Of a stretch of DNA of 64,000 bases, positions 49,941 through 58,815 are shown one piece after another; the stretch's first letter is position 1, and the number at the start of each line of letters is the position of its first letter. This DNA comes from Diaminobutyricibacter sp049994905 (GTDB lineage Bacteria > Actinomycetota > Actinomycetes > Actinomycetales > Microbacteriaceae), in NCBI RefSeq assembly GCF_049994905.1, contig NZ_CP188258.1, positions 186,001-250,000 of the forward strand, read 5' to 3'. A model generated the notes under the pieces. That model was not told the DNA's origin. It saw nothing but the letters and a program-made list of their open reading frames with translations, and made no database searches. Both the position numbers and the translations under genes were made by a program.

Positions 49941-51565
49941 AGACCTTCCGTTCGCTGCTTCGTCAGCGCCTGCGCCGCGACCGCTGGCAGCTGATCGTCT
50001 GGGTGCTCGTCATCGGGCTGCTCGCTGCGTTCTCTGCGGCGTCGCTCAACAACACCTACGGGACTGCCCAGAGTCGCATCGAGGTGATGCATCTCGCGAT
50101 CGCCAACCCGGCCATCCTCGTGCTGCGCGGTCTCCCGCAGGGGACCAGCCTCGCGTCGGTCACCTTCTTCGAGATCTACACCTTCCTCGCCCTGCTCGCA
50201 GGCCTCATGAGCACGTTCCTCGCAGTGAGACACACCCGGGCAGAGGAGGAGTCTGGGCGCGCCGAGCTCGTCGCCGCCACGGAGGCCGCCCGCATCACCC
50301 CGACGGTCGCGACGATCGCCCACGGGCTGATCGCGAACGTTCTGGTCGCGCTGGCGGTCGGGCTCGGCTTCATCGCGAACGGACTTCCCGCCTACGGCTC
50401 GTTCGTCGCGGGCGCGGCGGTGGGCGGCGCGGGCGTCGCATTCCTCGCCGTCGGGCTCTTCACATCCCAGTTGATGTCCACCTCCCGTGGCGCCAACGGG
50501 CTCGCTGCCGCCGTGGTCGTGCTCGCCTACTTCCTCCGCGGAATCGGCGACTCGATCGGCACCGTCAAGCCCGACGGAGTCCACATGGTGAGCGCATGGC
50601 CGACCTGGCTGTCGCCGATCGGCTGGGGCGAGCAGATGGATGCGTGGGGCACCGACAACTGGTGGCCGCTCCTTCTCGACCTGGCGTTCGCCGCCGCCGT
50701 GATCGCAGTCGTCTTCGTGCTGCAGTCGCAGCGCGACACCGGGGCCAGCCTGCTGGCCGAACGTGCAGGACGGGCGGACGCACGGGCGAGCCTGAACGGC
50801 CCGCTCGGACTCGCCTGGAGACTGCAATGGGGGACGATCGTGGGCTGGGCCGCAGGTGGCGCGGCAACGGGGGCCCTGGCCGGCGCCCTCGCAAGCGTGG
50901 TCAGCTCGTCGATCGCGAACGACCCGACACTGGTGTCGATGCGCAAAGCCCTCGCCTCGATCGGTTCAGGGGGCACCGGGTCGCTGACCCAGATCTTCAT
51001 CACGGCGATCTTCTCCATCGTGGGTGTGCTCGCGGCGGCGTGTGCGACCCAGGTGGTCGTTCGCCTGCGGCAGGAGGAGGCTGGGGGAACGGCGGAGGTG
51101 CTGCTCGCGACCCCTGTGTCGCGCGTGCGCTGGCTGCTCGAGTTCATGCTGGTCGGCCTTTTCGCCGTGGTGATCGTTCTCGTCGCTGCAGGCCTCGCTT
51201 CGGCTTTCAGCGCGGTCGGGGCCGGTGATTCCTCGTCGATGATCGGCGCCTCCTTCGCGGCGGCCTCTGCGCAGTTGCCGGTGTCTCTCGTCTACCTGGG
51301 TGTTCTGTCACTCGTGTTCGTCGTGGTGCCGAACTGGTCGATCGTCATCGCGTGGGCGGCGCTGGGTCTCGGAGCGTTCATCGGCATCTTCGGGTCCTTC
51401 GTCGGAATTCCGGACTGGCTGCACCAGCTGTCCCCGTTCACGCATTCGCCCGTCGTGACGGGAACGGGCGACTGGTCGGGTGGAATCTGGATGTTCGCGA
51501 TCGCTGTCGTCGCAACGATCGCCGCAGCCGCCCTCATCCGCAGACGGGACTTCGCCATCGCCTGA
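49937..51565 (+). CDS. ABC-2 type exporter permease
   Basis: A 542-residue membrane protein with about 12 helices arranged as two halves of six. It resembles the actinobacterial exporter-of-polyketide-antibiotics permeases: RRDRWQLIVWVLVIGLLAAFS at the N-terminus, then EEESGRAELVAATEAAR and the matching second-half RQEEAGGTAEVLLATPVSR. These paired cytoplasmic helices are the coupling regions. It works with the ATPase upstream. The exported compound is unknown. Confidence 0.88.
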   Translation: MKTFRSLLRQRLRRDRWQLIVWVLVIGLLAAFSAASLNNTYGTAQSRIEVMHLAIANPAILVLRGLPQGTSLASVTFFEIYTFLALLAGLMSTFLAVRHTRAEEESGRAELVAATEAARITPTVATIAHGLIANVLVALAVGLGFIANGLPAYGSFVAGAAVGGAGVAFLAVGLFTSQLMSTSRGANGLAAAVVVLAYFLRGIGDSIGTVKPDGVHMVSAWPTWLSPIGWGEQMDAWGTDNWWPLLLDLAFAAAVIAVVFVLQSQRDTGASLLAERAGRADARASLNGPLGLAWRLQWGTIVGWAAGGAATGALAGALASVVSSSIANDPTLVSMRKALASIGSGGTGSLTQIFITAIFSIVGVLAAACATQVVVRLRQEEAGGTAEVLLATPVSRVRWLLEFMLVGLFAVVIVLVAAGLASAFSAVGAGDSSSMIGASFAAASAQLPVSLVYLGVLSLVFVVVPNWSIVIAWAALGLGAFIGIFGSFVGIPDWLHQLSPFTHSPVVTGTGDWSGGIWMFAIAVVATIAAAALIRRRDFAIA

Positions 51566-51602
51566 GAGGCTGGAACTCGATGACGAGAATGGGAGACTGA
51601 CC

Positions 51603-52076
51603 ATGGCCAGGGACGAGCAGGCACTGCACGATGTCGTCGAGCACTCTGCCGCCATCCTGACCGCTGCGGGTTTTCCCAAGATGCCGGCGCGCGTCCTGAT
51701 GGCGCTCACCGCCTCGGAGGCGGGCGGCCTGACGGCGCAGGAACTGTCCGAACAGCTGGGGGCGAGCGCGGCGGCGATCTCCGGCGCAGTGCGCTACCTC
51801 CAGACGATCGGTATCGTGCGCCGGCTCTCCCAGAACGGCAGCCGCCGCGACCGCTACGAGCTTCCCGAGAACGCCTGGTACGGAGCGCTCGCGACCGAGA
51901 GCCCGATCTACGGGGTGCTTGCCGCACAGGGTGATGCCGGCGTCGCAGCGATCGACGACCCGTCGTCGGTCGGTTCGGCACGACTGGCCGAGATGGCGCG
52001 GTTCTACCGCTTCCTCGAACGACGGATGCCCCAGCTTCTCGAGGAGTGGGAGGCGGAGCGCCGCATCCCGGAGTGA
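51603..52076 (+). CDS. GbsR/MarR-type transcriptional regulator
   Basis: A 157-residue regulator with a winged helix (LTAQELSEQLGASAAAISGAVRYLQTIGIVRRL at about 40-75) and helical dimer arms. The pattern matches the GbsR branch of MarR-like proteins. It is the third gene of the exporter operon, 37 bases after the permease. A perfect palindrome before the first gene is the probable site where it represses the operon until an inducer, perhaps the exported compound, appears. Confidence 0.87.
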   Translation: MARDEQALHDVVEHSAAILTAAGFPKMPARVLMALTASEAGGLTAQELSEQLGASAAAISGAVRYLQTIGIVRRLSQNGSRRDRYELPENAWYGALATESPIYGVLAAQGDAGVAAIDDPSSVGSARLAEMARFYRFLERRMPQLLEEWEAERRIPE

Positions 52077-52083
52077 CCGGCGG

Positions 52084-52200
52084 GGCGCGCATCCGCCGAA
52101 CGTGACGGTTCCGCCGAGCGCGGCGGCGCGCATCCGCCGAACGTGACCGTTCCGGCCGAGCGTGCCTCGCAAAGCGGGCACCCTCGGCCGGAACAGTCAC
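52084..52200. repeat. palindromic and direct repeats between convergent genes
   Basis: GGCGCGCATCCGCCGAACG is present at 52084 and 52125 (41-base period). The 24-base arms at 52143-52166 and 52177-52200 (core TTCCGGCCGAGCGTGCC) pair with two mismatches around a 10-base loop. It is the longest member of the palindrome family and lies between convergent genes. Confidence 0.8.
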
Positions 52201-52210
52201 ACTCGTGCGG

Positions 52211-52855
52211 TCAGGCCGCGGGCGGTGCCGGAGGGTAGGCCGGCGGCGCGGGCGGGTAGGCAGCCGGCGGACCGGCGACAGGCCGCGGCCGGTCGAACCG
52301 TGCGCCCTGCGGGTTCGACGGCAGGGCGAGGAGCACCAGAAGGATGATGATCCCGGCGAACGGAATCAAGGACAGGAAGAAGAACGGCCCGGCCAGGTTC
52401 GCGTCATGCAGACGTCGCCACGTGATCGCAAGCCACGGCACGATCGTCGCCAGCCAGACCAGCCCGCTCAGAGCGGAGAAGAACCAGTATCCCGGCGTCG
52501 GGTGGAACCCGCCGTTGCGGTACATGGCCAGACCCATCTGGCCGGTCGCGTTCCCGATGATGTTGATCACGGCTTCGATCGCAACCCACGCGAGCACCCA
52601 CCACCACAACTCGCTGCGGCTGGCACGACCGGTGAAGTCGGCGTACTTGCGGAAGAACCGGGAGAACGCGACACCGAACGAGGCGCCGTAATAGGGAGCC
52701 CAATCGGGGACGGGAGCGCCTGGCTGCTGATACGGCTGGCCCATCGGCTGCTGGGGCGGTGGCGGCGGGGGCGGCGGAGCCGACGGGGGACCGCCGGCCG
52801 GTGGCTGGGCGGGCGGCTGTTCAGGAGGCTGGTACGGAGGCTGCTGCGAAGACAT
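52211..52855 (-). CDS. DUF805 family membrane protein
   Basis: A 214-residue protein. A long Pro/Gln-rich cytoplasmic tail (about 1-65) precedes a DUF805 domain with four membrane helices. Its signatures are FSRFFRKYADFTGRASRSELWWWVLAWV and WLAITWRRLHDANLAGP. A second Pro/Ala tail ends the protein. The function of DUF805 is unknown. ATG 52855 has AAGGAG upstream at the right distance. It converges on the exporter operon across the palindromic repeat. Confidence 0.85.
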   Translation of the reverse strand: MSSQQPPYQPPEQPPAQPPAGGPPSAPPPPPPPPQQPMGQPYQQPGAPVPDWAPYYGASFGVAFSRFFRKYADFTGRASRSELWWWVLAWVAIEAVINIIGNATGQMGLAMYRNGGFHPTPGYWFFSALSGLVWLATIVPWLAITWRRLHDANLAGPFFFLSLIPFAGIIILLVLLALPSNPQGARFDRPRPVAGPPAAYPPAPPAYPPAPPAA

Positions 52856-53030
52856 GCGATGCTCCTTGTGGATCGGTGAACGATCGGTCACCTCTAGTCA
52901 AGCGCCCGATCGCCTGAAGCGCCATCATTTCGGCGCGGCGCGGGCGGACCCGGGTCAAGCGGTCCGCCGGGAGAAATGCCTGCATTTCGCATCCGACACG
53001 AATGTCGCCGACACGTCCTAGGCTGGTCGA

Positions 53031-55025
53031 ATGACTGACGCGGCGCCTGCATCCGGTATCAAGCTCGACGAACTCGACCCCGACATCCGCCCCCAAGACG
53101 ACCTGTTCCGGCATGTCAACGGAAAGTGGCTGGCCACGACCGAGATCCCGGCCGACAAGGCCCGGTACGGCTCGTTCCTGATCCTGCGCGAAGAAGCCGA
53201 GGCGGCCGTGCGCGAGATCATCGAAGGCGCGACGGACGCGCCAGAGGGCACCGAGGAACGCAAGTTCGGCGATGTGTACGCGAGCTTCATGGATGAGGAG
53301 CGCATCGAGAACCTGGGCGCCAACCCGATCGCATCCCAGCTCGCGCTCGCCGACGACGTGAGCAGCATCGCGGAGCTCCTCGCCACCATCGGGAAACTCG
53401 AGCGTCACGGCCTCAGCGGCTTCTACCAGCTCTTCGTCGACAACGACCCCGGCAACCCCGAGCGCTATCTCGTGTTCGCCGAGCAGGGCGGAATCTCGCT
53501 GCCCGACGAGAGCTACTACCGCGAAGCGAAGTTCGCCTCGGTTCGTGAGGCCTACGTCGCCCACCTGCAGCGGATGTTCGAACTCGCCGACCTCGATGAC
53601 GCCCCGGAGCGTGCGCAGCGCGTCTTCGACCTCGAGACTGCGATCGCATCGCACCACTGGGACAACGTCGCATCGCGCGACAGCGAGAAGACGTACAACC
53701 TGTTCACGTGGGCGGACGCCACGGCGCTCTTTGCCGGCGGCGACATCGGGAGCAGTGTCGCGGCTGCTGCTTCGCTCGATGACTGGGAGAAAGCCCTCGG
53801 AGCGCCCGCCGGTGCGCTCGACGAAGTGGTCCTGCGCCAGCCCAGCTTCACCAGCGGTGTCTCCTCGCTTCTCACCGACGACCGCCTCGAGAGCTGGAAA
53901 GACTGGCTGGCCTGGCAGGTCATCCACGGCGCTGCGCCCTACCTGAGCGGTGCCTTCGTCGAGGAGAACTTCGACTTCTACGGGCGCACCCTCACCGGCA
54001 CGCCGCAGATACGCGACCGCTGGAAGCGCGCCGTCTCGCTCGTCGAGGGCGCGTTGGGCGAGGCAGTCGGCCGCATCTACGTCGAAAAGCACTTCCCGCC
54101 GGTGGCTAAGGAGAGCATGGATGTGCTGGTCGCCAACCTGATCGAGGCGTACCGGCAGAGCATCCGCACCCTCGAATGGATGGGTGAGGACACCCGCAAC
54201 CGCGCCCTCGACAAGCTCGCGAAGTTCACCCCCAAGATCGGCTTCCCGGTGAAATGGCGCGACTACTCGAGCCTCGTCATCGACCCGGCCGACCTGCTCG
54301 GTAACGTGCGTGCCACCAGCCTGTTCGAGTTCAACCGCGAACTCGGCAAGATCGGCAAGCCTCTCGACCGCGACGAGTGGTTCATGACGCCGCAGACGAT
54401 CAACGCGTACTACAACCCCGGTTTCAACGAGATCGTCTTTCCTGCGGCCATCCTGCAGTACCCGTTCTTCGATGCAGCGCGGGATGACGCCGCCAACTAC
54501 GGCGCGATCGGCGCGGTCATCGGCCACGAGATCGGCCACGGCTTCGACGACCAGGGTTCGAAATACGACGGCGACGGCCGCCTCACCGACTGGTGGACCA
54601 GCGCAGACCGTGCAGCTTTCGAGAAGCGCACGGCGTCGCTCATCGAGCAGTACAACGCGCTCGCCCCGGCCCAGGTGCCCGACCAGCACGTCAACGGCGC
54701 TCTCACCATCGGTGAGAACATCGGTGACCTGGGCGGTCTCGCGATCGCCTGGAAGGCCTACCTGATCTCCCTCGACGGCCAGGAGCCCCCGGTCATCGAC
54801 GGTCTCAGCGGCGCCGAGCGGTTCTTCCTCTCCTGGGCGCAGGCCTGGCAGGAGAAGGGCCGCGACGAGGAGGTCATCCGCCTGCTCGCCATCGACCCTC
54901 ATTCGCCGAACGAATTCCGCTGCAACCAGATCGTCAGGAACATCACCGAGTTCTATGACACGTTCGATGTAGCCGAGGGAGATGCTCTCTGGCTGGACCC
55001 GTCAGAACGCGTGTCCATCTGGTGA
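53031..55025 (+). CDS. M13 family metallopeptidase (PepO/neprilysin type)
   Basis: A 664-residue zinc endopeptidase. The zinc site is His499-Glu500-x-x-His503 (VIGHEIGHGFDDQGSKYD), with Glu562 in GENIGDLGG as the third ligand and Asp566 as its helper. The substrate-holding NAYYNP motif appears near 460 and the C-terminal FRCNQIVRN near 625. Bacterial M13 enzymes lack the membrane anchor of the animal forms, as here, and cut short peptides. The full family length is present. Confidence 0.93.
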   Translation: MTDAAPASGIKLDELDPDIRPQDDLFRHVNGKWLATTEIPADKARYGSFLILREEAEAAVREIIEGATDAPEGTEERKFGDVYASFMDEERIENLGANPIASQLALADDVSSIAELLATIGKLERHGLSGFYQLFVDNDPGNPERYLVFAEQGGISLPDESYYREAKFASVREAYVAHLQRMFELADLDDAPERAQRVFDLETAIASHHWDNVASRDSEKTYNLFTWADATALFAGGDIGSSVAAAASLDDWEKALGAPAGALDEVVLRQPSFTSGVSSLLTDDRLESWKDWLAWQVIHGAAPYLSGAFVEENFDFYGRTLTGTPQIRDRWKRAVSLVEGALGEAVGRIYVEKHFPPVAKESMDVLVANLIEAYRQSIRTLEWMGEDTRNRALDKLAKFTPKIGFPVKWRDYSSLVIDPADLLGNVRATSLFEFNRELGKIGKPLDRDEWFMTPQTINAYYNPGFNEIVFPAAILQYPFFDAARDDAANYGAIGAVIGHEIGHGFDDQGSKYDGDGRLTDWWTSADRAAFEKRTASLIEQYNALAPAQVPDQHVNGALTIGENIGDLGGLAIAWKAYLISLDGQEPPVIDGLSGAERFFLSWAQAWQEKGRDEEVIRLLAIDPHSPNEFRCNQIVRNITEFYDTFDVAEGDALWLDPSERVSIW

Positions 55026-55083
55026 TCTAATGGAACACTGGGATGAGGCCGGGGGACCTCAACCAGACAAGGATTGAGAAGGA

Positions 55084-56004
55084 ATGCCCCCCGTCGTGAC
55101 GATCCCCACCCAGGAGTCCGAACGCCGCAGCCGACACAGCGCGATCAGGCGCGGTCGGCACCGCGGCGCGGAAGCGTCGCAGAGTTTCAGCCGTGGCTTC
55201 GCCGCCCTCGGCCAACTCGCGCTGAACGGCGTGCAGGTGTCCGCGCGGGCGACGGACCTCGCAACGGGTGCGGTCCTCTTCTCTGTCGACGACCATGTCG
55301 TCATGCCGACGGCGAGCATCGGCAAGGTGCTCCTGCTCGTGGAAGTCGCGGCGCGCATCCAGGACGGGCACCTCAACCCGCTCGCGCTTCTCGACCGCTC
55401 CCTCGAGGATGCCGTGGGCGACTCCGGTATCTGGCAGCACCTGCTCGCACCGTCGCTTCCCGTTGCCGACCTCGCGGCCATCGTCGGCGCGACCAGCGAC
55501 AACCTGGCCACGAACGTACTGCTGCGCCACATCGGACTCGACGCGGTCAGCGCCCGCACCGAGTCGCTCGGGCTCACCCGTACTGCCCTGCTCGACCTGG
55601 TGCGCGACCACCGCGGTCCGGATGACGCCCCGCAGCTCTCCGTCGGCAGCGCCAACGAACTGACCTGGCTGTTCTCCGCCCTCGCGCGCGGCGAGATCGT
55701 CAACTCGGTCACCAGCCAGCGGGTCATCGCCTGGCTCTCCCTGAACAGCGACTTCTCGATGGTCGCCAGCGCGTTCGGCCTCGATCCCCTGTCGCACCGC
55801 GCGGTGGAACACCGCACTCTGCTCGTGAACAAGACGGGGACGGATGCGGGCGTGCGCAGCGAGGTCGGCGTGCTGCGGGGGCCGCGTGCGGGCATCACCT
55901 ACGCGGTCTCGATGTATTTCGACGACGCGACCCTCGCATCCCGCCTCGCCGTGCTCGAGGGCATGCGCACGGTCGGCCTCGACCTGCTCGAATACGTGCA
56001 CTGA
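55084..56004 (+). CDS. serine hydrolase, class A beta-lactamase fold
   Basis: A 306-residue penicillin-interacting enzyme. Motifs are Ser78-x-x-Lys81 (PTASIGKVLLL), Ser138-Asp-Asn (ATSDNLATN) and Lys-Thr-Gly in LVNKTGTDAG. No clear signal peptide is seen and the N-terminus is basic, so it may be cytoplasmic or need a different start. GTG 55096 is possible. The omega-loop Glu of true class A enzymes is not obvious, so true beta-lactamase activity is doubtful. It lies 58 bases after the M13 gene. Confidence 0.82.
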   Translation: MPPVVTIPTQESERRSRHSAIRRGRHRGAEASQSFSRGFAALGQLALNGVQVSARATDLATGAVLFSVDDHVVMPTASIGKVLLLVEVAARIQDGHLNPLALLDRSLEDAVGDSGIWQHLLAPSLPVADLAAIVGATSDNLATNVLLRHIGLDAVSARTESLGLTRTALLDLVRDHRGPDDAPQLSVGSANELTWLFSALARGEIVNSVTSQRVIAWLSLNSDFSMVASAFGLDPLSHRAVEHRTLLVNKTGTDAGVRSEVGVLRGPRAGITYAVSMYFDDATLASRLAVLEGMRTVGLDLLEYVH

Positions 56005-56007
56005 GAG

Positions 56008-57084
56008 TCAGGAGCGGGTGCCGCCGCGGCCGGCGAAGTACTCGTCCTCGGCGGCGTAGTCGAACCATCCGTCTGCCTTGGAGCGCGTGACCATGGTGGG
56101 GAACACATCCTGCCAGCTCTCCTCGCGCCGCTCAGCGGCCGCGACCTCCCTGGTGACCCAGTCGATGTCCTCGGCCACCGCATCCGCGTAGCTCACCGGC
56201 TGGCTGTAGCCGAGCTCGACGCTCGCGGCATCCATGCTCATGACCAGCGGATGCCCGACCGACCACGGCGTCGAGCCGAGATTGCCGACCGCCGGCCCGG
56301 GATAGGTGACGATCTCGACCTCGCGGCCCATGGTCTCGAAGATCACGTGCGCGATCTCCGCGACGCTCAGGTTGTCGCGGTCGACCGCGTTCAGAACGCG
56401 ACGGCCGGGAGTCTCGGCGCAGAGGGAGATGAGCTCGGCGACATTGACCGTCGACGAGGTGCTGAACCGGTTGCGGCCGCCGTCGGAGAGCACGATCCTG
56501 CGCCGCCTGTCGAGCGCGCGCTTGACGAAATACCACTCGCGCAGGGCAGGACTGAACGGTCCGTGGATGGCGCCCGGCCGCAGGATGCTCACCGGAAGGT
56601 CGTCTGCTTCGAGAAGCCGTCGCTCCATGGCGGCCTTGAGCGGCGAGTATGTGCGCTCCGCGTTGTCGACGATCGGGTCGGTCTCACGCAGAGGGATCGG
56701 GAAGTCGGGGAAGTCGTCGGGGCCTGTCACGACATCCAGATAGCTGCCGTTGGCCCCGACATAGACCGAACCGGTCGAGATGACGACCAGGGACCCGACG
56801 TGACCCGCCAGCTGCGTGAGCTGGTCGGCATGGTGTTCGTCGTAGGCGACCGTGTCGAGCACGAGGTCGTGGCCCCTTGCCCGGGCGAGCAGGCTGACGG
56901 TGTCTTCGCGGTCGAGGCGGATGGTCGTGACATCCAGGTCGGTGAGCGAGGTGTCCCCGGAGTGGCTGCCCCGATGGGCCACGAGCACCGACCAGCCGTC
57001 GACGGCGAGCCTGCGCGCGGCGGCCGCCCCGAGCTGGCCCGTTCCCCCGATGATCATCGCCGTGCGTACGGTGTCTGCCCCCAT
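56008..57084 (-). CDS. NAD-dependent epimerase/reductase family
   Basis: A 358-residue short-chain-type protein of the extended SDR/NAD-dependent epimerase group. The nucleotide site is MIIGGTGQLGAAAARRLA. Later, STGSVYVGANGSYLDV and ERTYSPLKAAMERRL hold the Ser/Tyr-x-x-x-Lys region in modified form. The activity is not certain because the Tyr-x3-Lys spacing (YSPLK) is kept but the substrate domain is unrecognised. The start is ATG 57084 (MGADTVRT). It converges on the beta-lactamase-like gene 3 bases away. Confidence 0.8.
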   Translation of the reverse strand: MGADTVRTAMIIGGTGQLGAAAARRLAVDGWSVLVAHRGSHSGDTSLTDLDVTTIRLDREDTVSLLARARGHDLVLDTVAYDEHHADQLTQLAGHVGSLVVISTGSVYVGANGSYLDVVTGPDDFPDFPIPLRETDPIVDNAERTYSPLKAAMERRLLEADDLPVSILRPGAIHGPFSPALREWYFVKRALDRRRRIVLSDGGRNRFSTSSTVNVAELISLCAETPGRRVLNAVDRDNLSVAEIAHVIFETMGREVEIVTYPGPAVGNLGSTPWSVGHPLVMSMDAASVELGYSQPVSYADAVAEDIDWVTREVAAAERREESWQDVFPTMVTRSKADGWFDYAAEDEYFAGRGGTRS

Positions 57085-57122
57085 GCCCCAACGGTACGCC
57101 AGAGCGGCAGGCCGTGAACCCG

Positions 57123-57128
57123 TAAACT
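57123..57128 (+). promoter_or_regulatory. candidate -10 box for glyS
   Basis: TAAACT, followed by GGGTTGAG, lies about 70 bases before the glyS start, in the divergent gap. A clear -35 is not seen. Confidence 0.3.
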
Positions 57129-57197
57129 GGGTTGAGCGTTTCGTCGGCCAGGCCGCCGAATATTGCGCACCAACCCTCACGCACCATTGGAGCCACC

Positions 57198-58583
57198 GTG
57201 GCAGCACCCACCCGTCTTGATTCCGTCATCGCCCTCGCCCGTCACCGCGGCTTCGTCTTCCAGGCCGGGGAGATCTACGGCGGATCGCGGTCGGCATGGG
57301 ACTACGGGCCTCTCGGCGTGGAGCTCAAAGAGAACATCAAACGCCAGTGGTGGCGGTACATGGTGCAGAGCCGCGACGATGTGGTGGGTCTCGACTCCAG
57401 CGTGATCCTGCCCAAGCAGGTGTGGGAGGCGTCCGGCCACGTCGAGGTGTTCACCGACCCGCTGGTCGAGTGCCAGCACTGCCACAAGCGTTTCCGTGCC
57501 GACCACCTCGTCGAGGAGTTCGAAGAGAAGAAAGGTCGCGCGCCCGAGAACGGGCTCGACGACATCCCGTGCCCGAACTGCGGCAACCGCCACACGTGGA
57601 CGGAGCCGCGCGCGTTCAGCGGCCTGCTGAAGACCTTCCTCGGCCCGGTCGACGACGAGTCGGGGCTGCACTACCTGCGCCCGGAGACCGCACAGGGCAT
57701 CTTCGTCAACTTCGCGAACGTTCTGCAGGCGAGCCGCCAGAAGCCACCGTTCGGTATCGGCCAGATCGGCAAGAGCTTTCGCAACGAGATCACGCCCGGC
57801 AACTTCATCTTTCGTACCCGCGAGTTCGAGCAGATGGAGATGGAGTTCTTCGTCGAGCCGGGCACAGACGAAGAGTGGCACCAGTACTGGATCGACCACC
57901 GCTGGAACTGGTACGTCGGCCTCGGAATCGACCCCGAGAACCTGCGACTCTACGAGCACCCCAAAGACAAGCTGTCCCACTATTCGAAGCGCACCGTCGA
58001 CATCGAGTACCGGTTCGGCTTCACGGGCAGCGAGTTCGGCGAGCTCGAAGGTGTGGCCAACCGCACCGACTTCGACCTGTCGACGCATTCGAAAGCGTCC
58101 GGCAAAGATCTCAGCTTCTTCGACCAGACGAAGAACGAGCGGTGGATTCCCTACGTCATCGAGCCTGCGGCCGGTCTCACCCGCTCGCTGATGGCGTTCC
58201 TCGTCGACGCGTACCACGAAGAAGAAGTGCCCAACGCGAAAGGCGGCGTCGACAAGCGCACGGTGCTGCGCCTCGACCCGCGCCTGGCGCCGGTGAAGGT
58301 GGCGATCCTGCCGCTCAGCCGCAACGAGGCGCTGTCGCCGGTGGCGCGGGAGCTCGCCGCAGACCTCCGCAAGTACTGGAACGTCGACTTCGACGACGCC
58401 GGTGCGATCGGCCGTCGCTACCGTCGCCAGGACGAGATCGGCACGCCCTTCTGCGTGACCGTCGACTTCGACTCGCTCGAGGACCACGCCGTCACGGTGC
58501 GCGACCGCGACACGATGGCGCAGGACCGCATCCCGCTGGCCGAACTGCGCGGGTACCTCGCCGAGCGCCTGCTCGGCGCGTAG
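57198..58583 (+). CDS. glyS: glycyl-tRNA synthetase (alpha2 type)
   Basis: A 461-residue class II synthetase that charges tRNA-Gly. Motif 1 lies in AWDYGPLGVELKENIKRQWW, motif 2 in GIGQIGKSFRNEITPGNFIFRTREF, and motif 3 near the end in GLTRSLMAFLVDAY. A zinc-binding insertion (CQHCHKRF and CPNCGNRH) is present, as in actinobacterial enzymes. The anticodon-binding domain starts at about 360. GTG 57198 has GGAG 6 bases upstream. It is an essential, stable chromosomal marker. Confidence 0.97.
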   Translation: MAAPTRLDSVIALARHRGFVFQAGEIYGGSRSAWDYGPLGVELKENIKRQWWRYMVQSRDDVVGLDSSVILPKQVWEASGHVEVFTDPLVECQHCHKRFRADHLVEEFEEKKGRAPENGLDDIPCPNCGNRHTWTEPRAFSGLLKTFLGPVDDESGLHYLRPETAQGIFVNFANVLQASRQKPPFGIGQIGKSFRNEITPGNFIFRTREFEQMEMEFFVEPGTDEEWHQYWIDHRWNWYVGLGIDPENLRLYEHPKDKLSHYSKRTVDIEYRFGFTGSEFGELEGVANRTDFDLSTHSKASGKDLSFFDQTKNERWIPYVIEPAAGLTRSLMAFLVDAYHEEEVPNAKGGVDKRTVLRLDPRLAPVKVAILPLSRNEALSPVARELAADLRKYWNVDFDDAGAIGRRYRRQDEIGTPFCVTVDFDSLEDHAVTVRDRDTMAQDRIPLAELRGYLAERLLGA

Positions 58584-58636
58584 GCCGCCGCGCGCCCCGC
58601 TCGCCACGCCCCGCCCAGCCCGCTGAGGCGGCGAGT

Positions 58637-58684
58637 TGACAGCAGTTGTCGCCCCGGATGCGCCGCGGGCGACAACTACTGTCA
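58637..58684. terminator. 18-bp hairpin between glyS and GNAT genes
   Basis: The arms at 58637-58654 and 58667-58684 (beginning TGACAGCAGTTG) are inverse copies with one mismatch and a 12-base loop. It sits between convergent genes and probably terminates both. Confidence 0.8.
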
Positions 58685-58815
58685 TGTCATCGACGCGCAT
58701 CGCGACGTGGCGCCCGTGAGGGCCCCGGGTGCCCACCGCGGGCGCGGGTGGCGGACCAGGCGACGGCTGGAGCTCGCTCGCCGACGGAGTCGCACCCCGG
58801 CGGGGAAACCGCCCC

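Noticed and set aside
52821..54902. Very long open frame on the minus strand opposite the M13 peptidase gene
   Set aside because: It mirrors codon bias of a strongly supported peptidase; its product is low-complexity and has no domain.
55084..56004. True class A beta-lactamase resistance gene
   Set aside because: SxxK, SDN and KTG motifs are present, but a clear signal peptide and omega-loop Glu are not, so a resistance role is not claimed.
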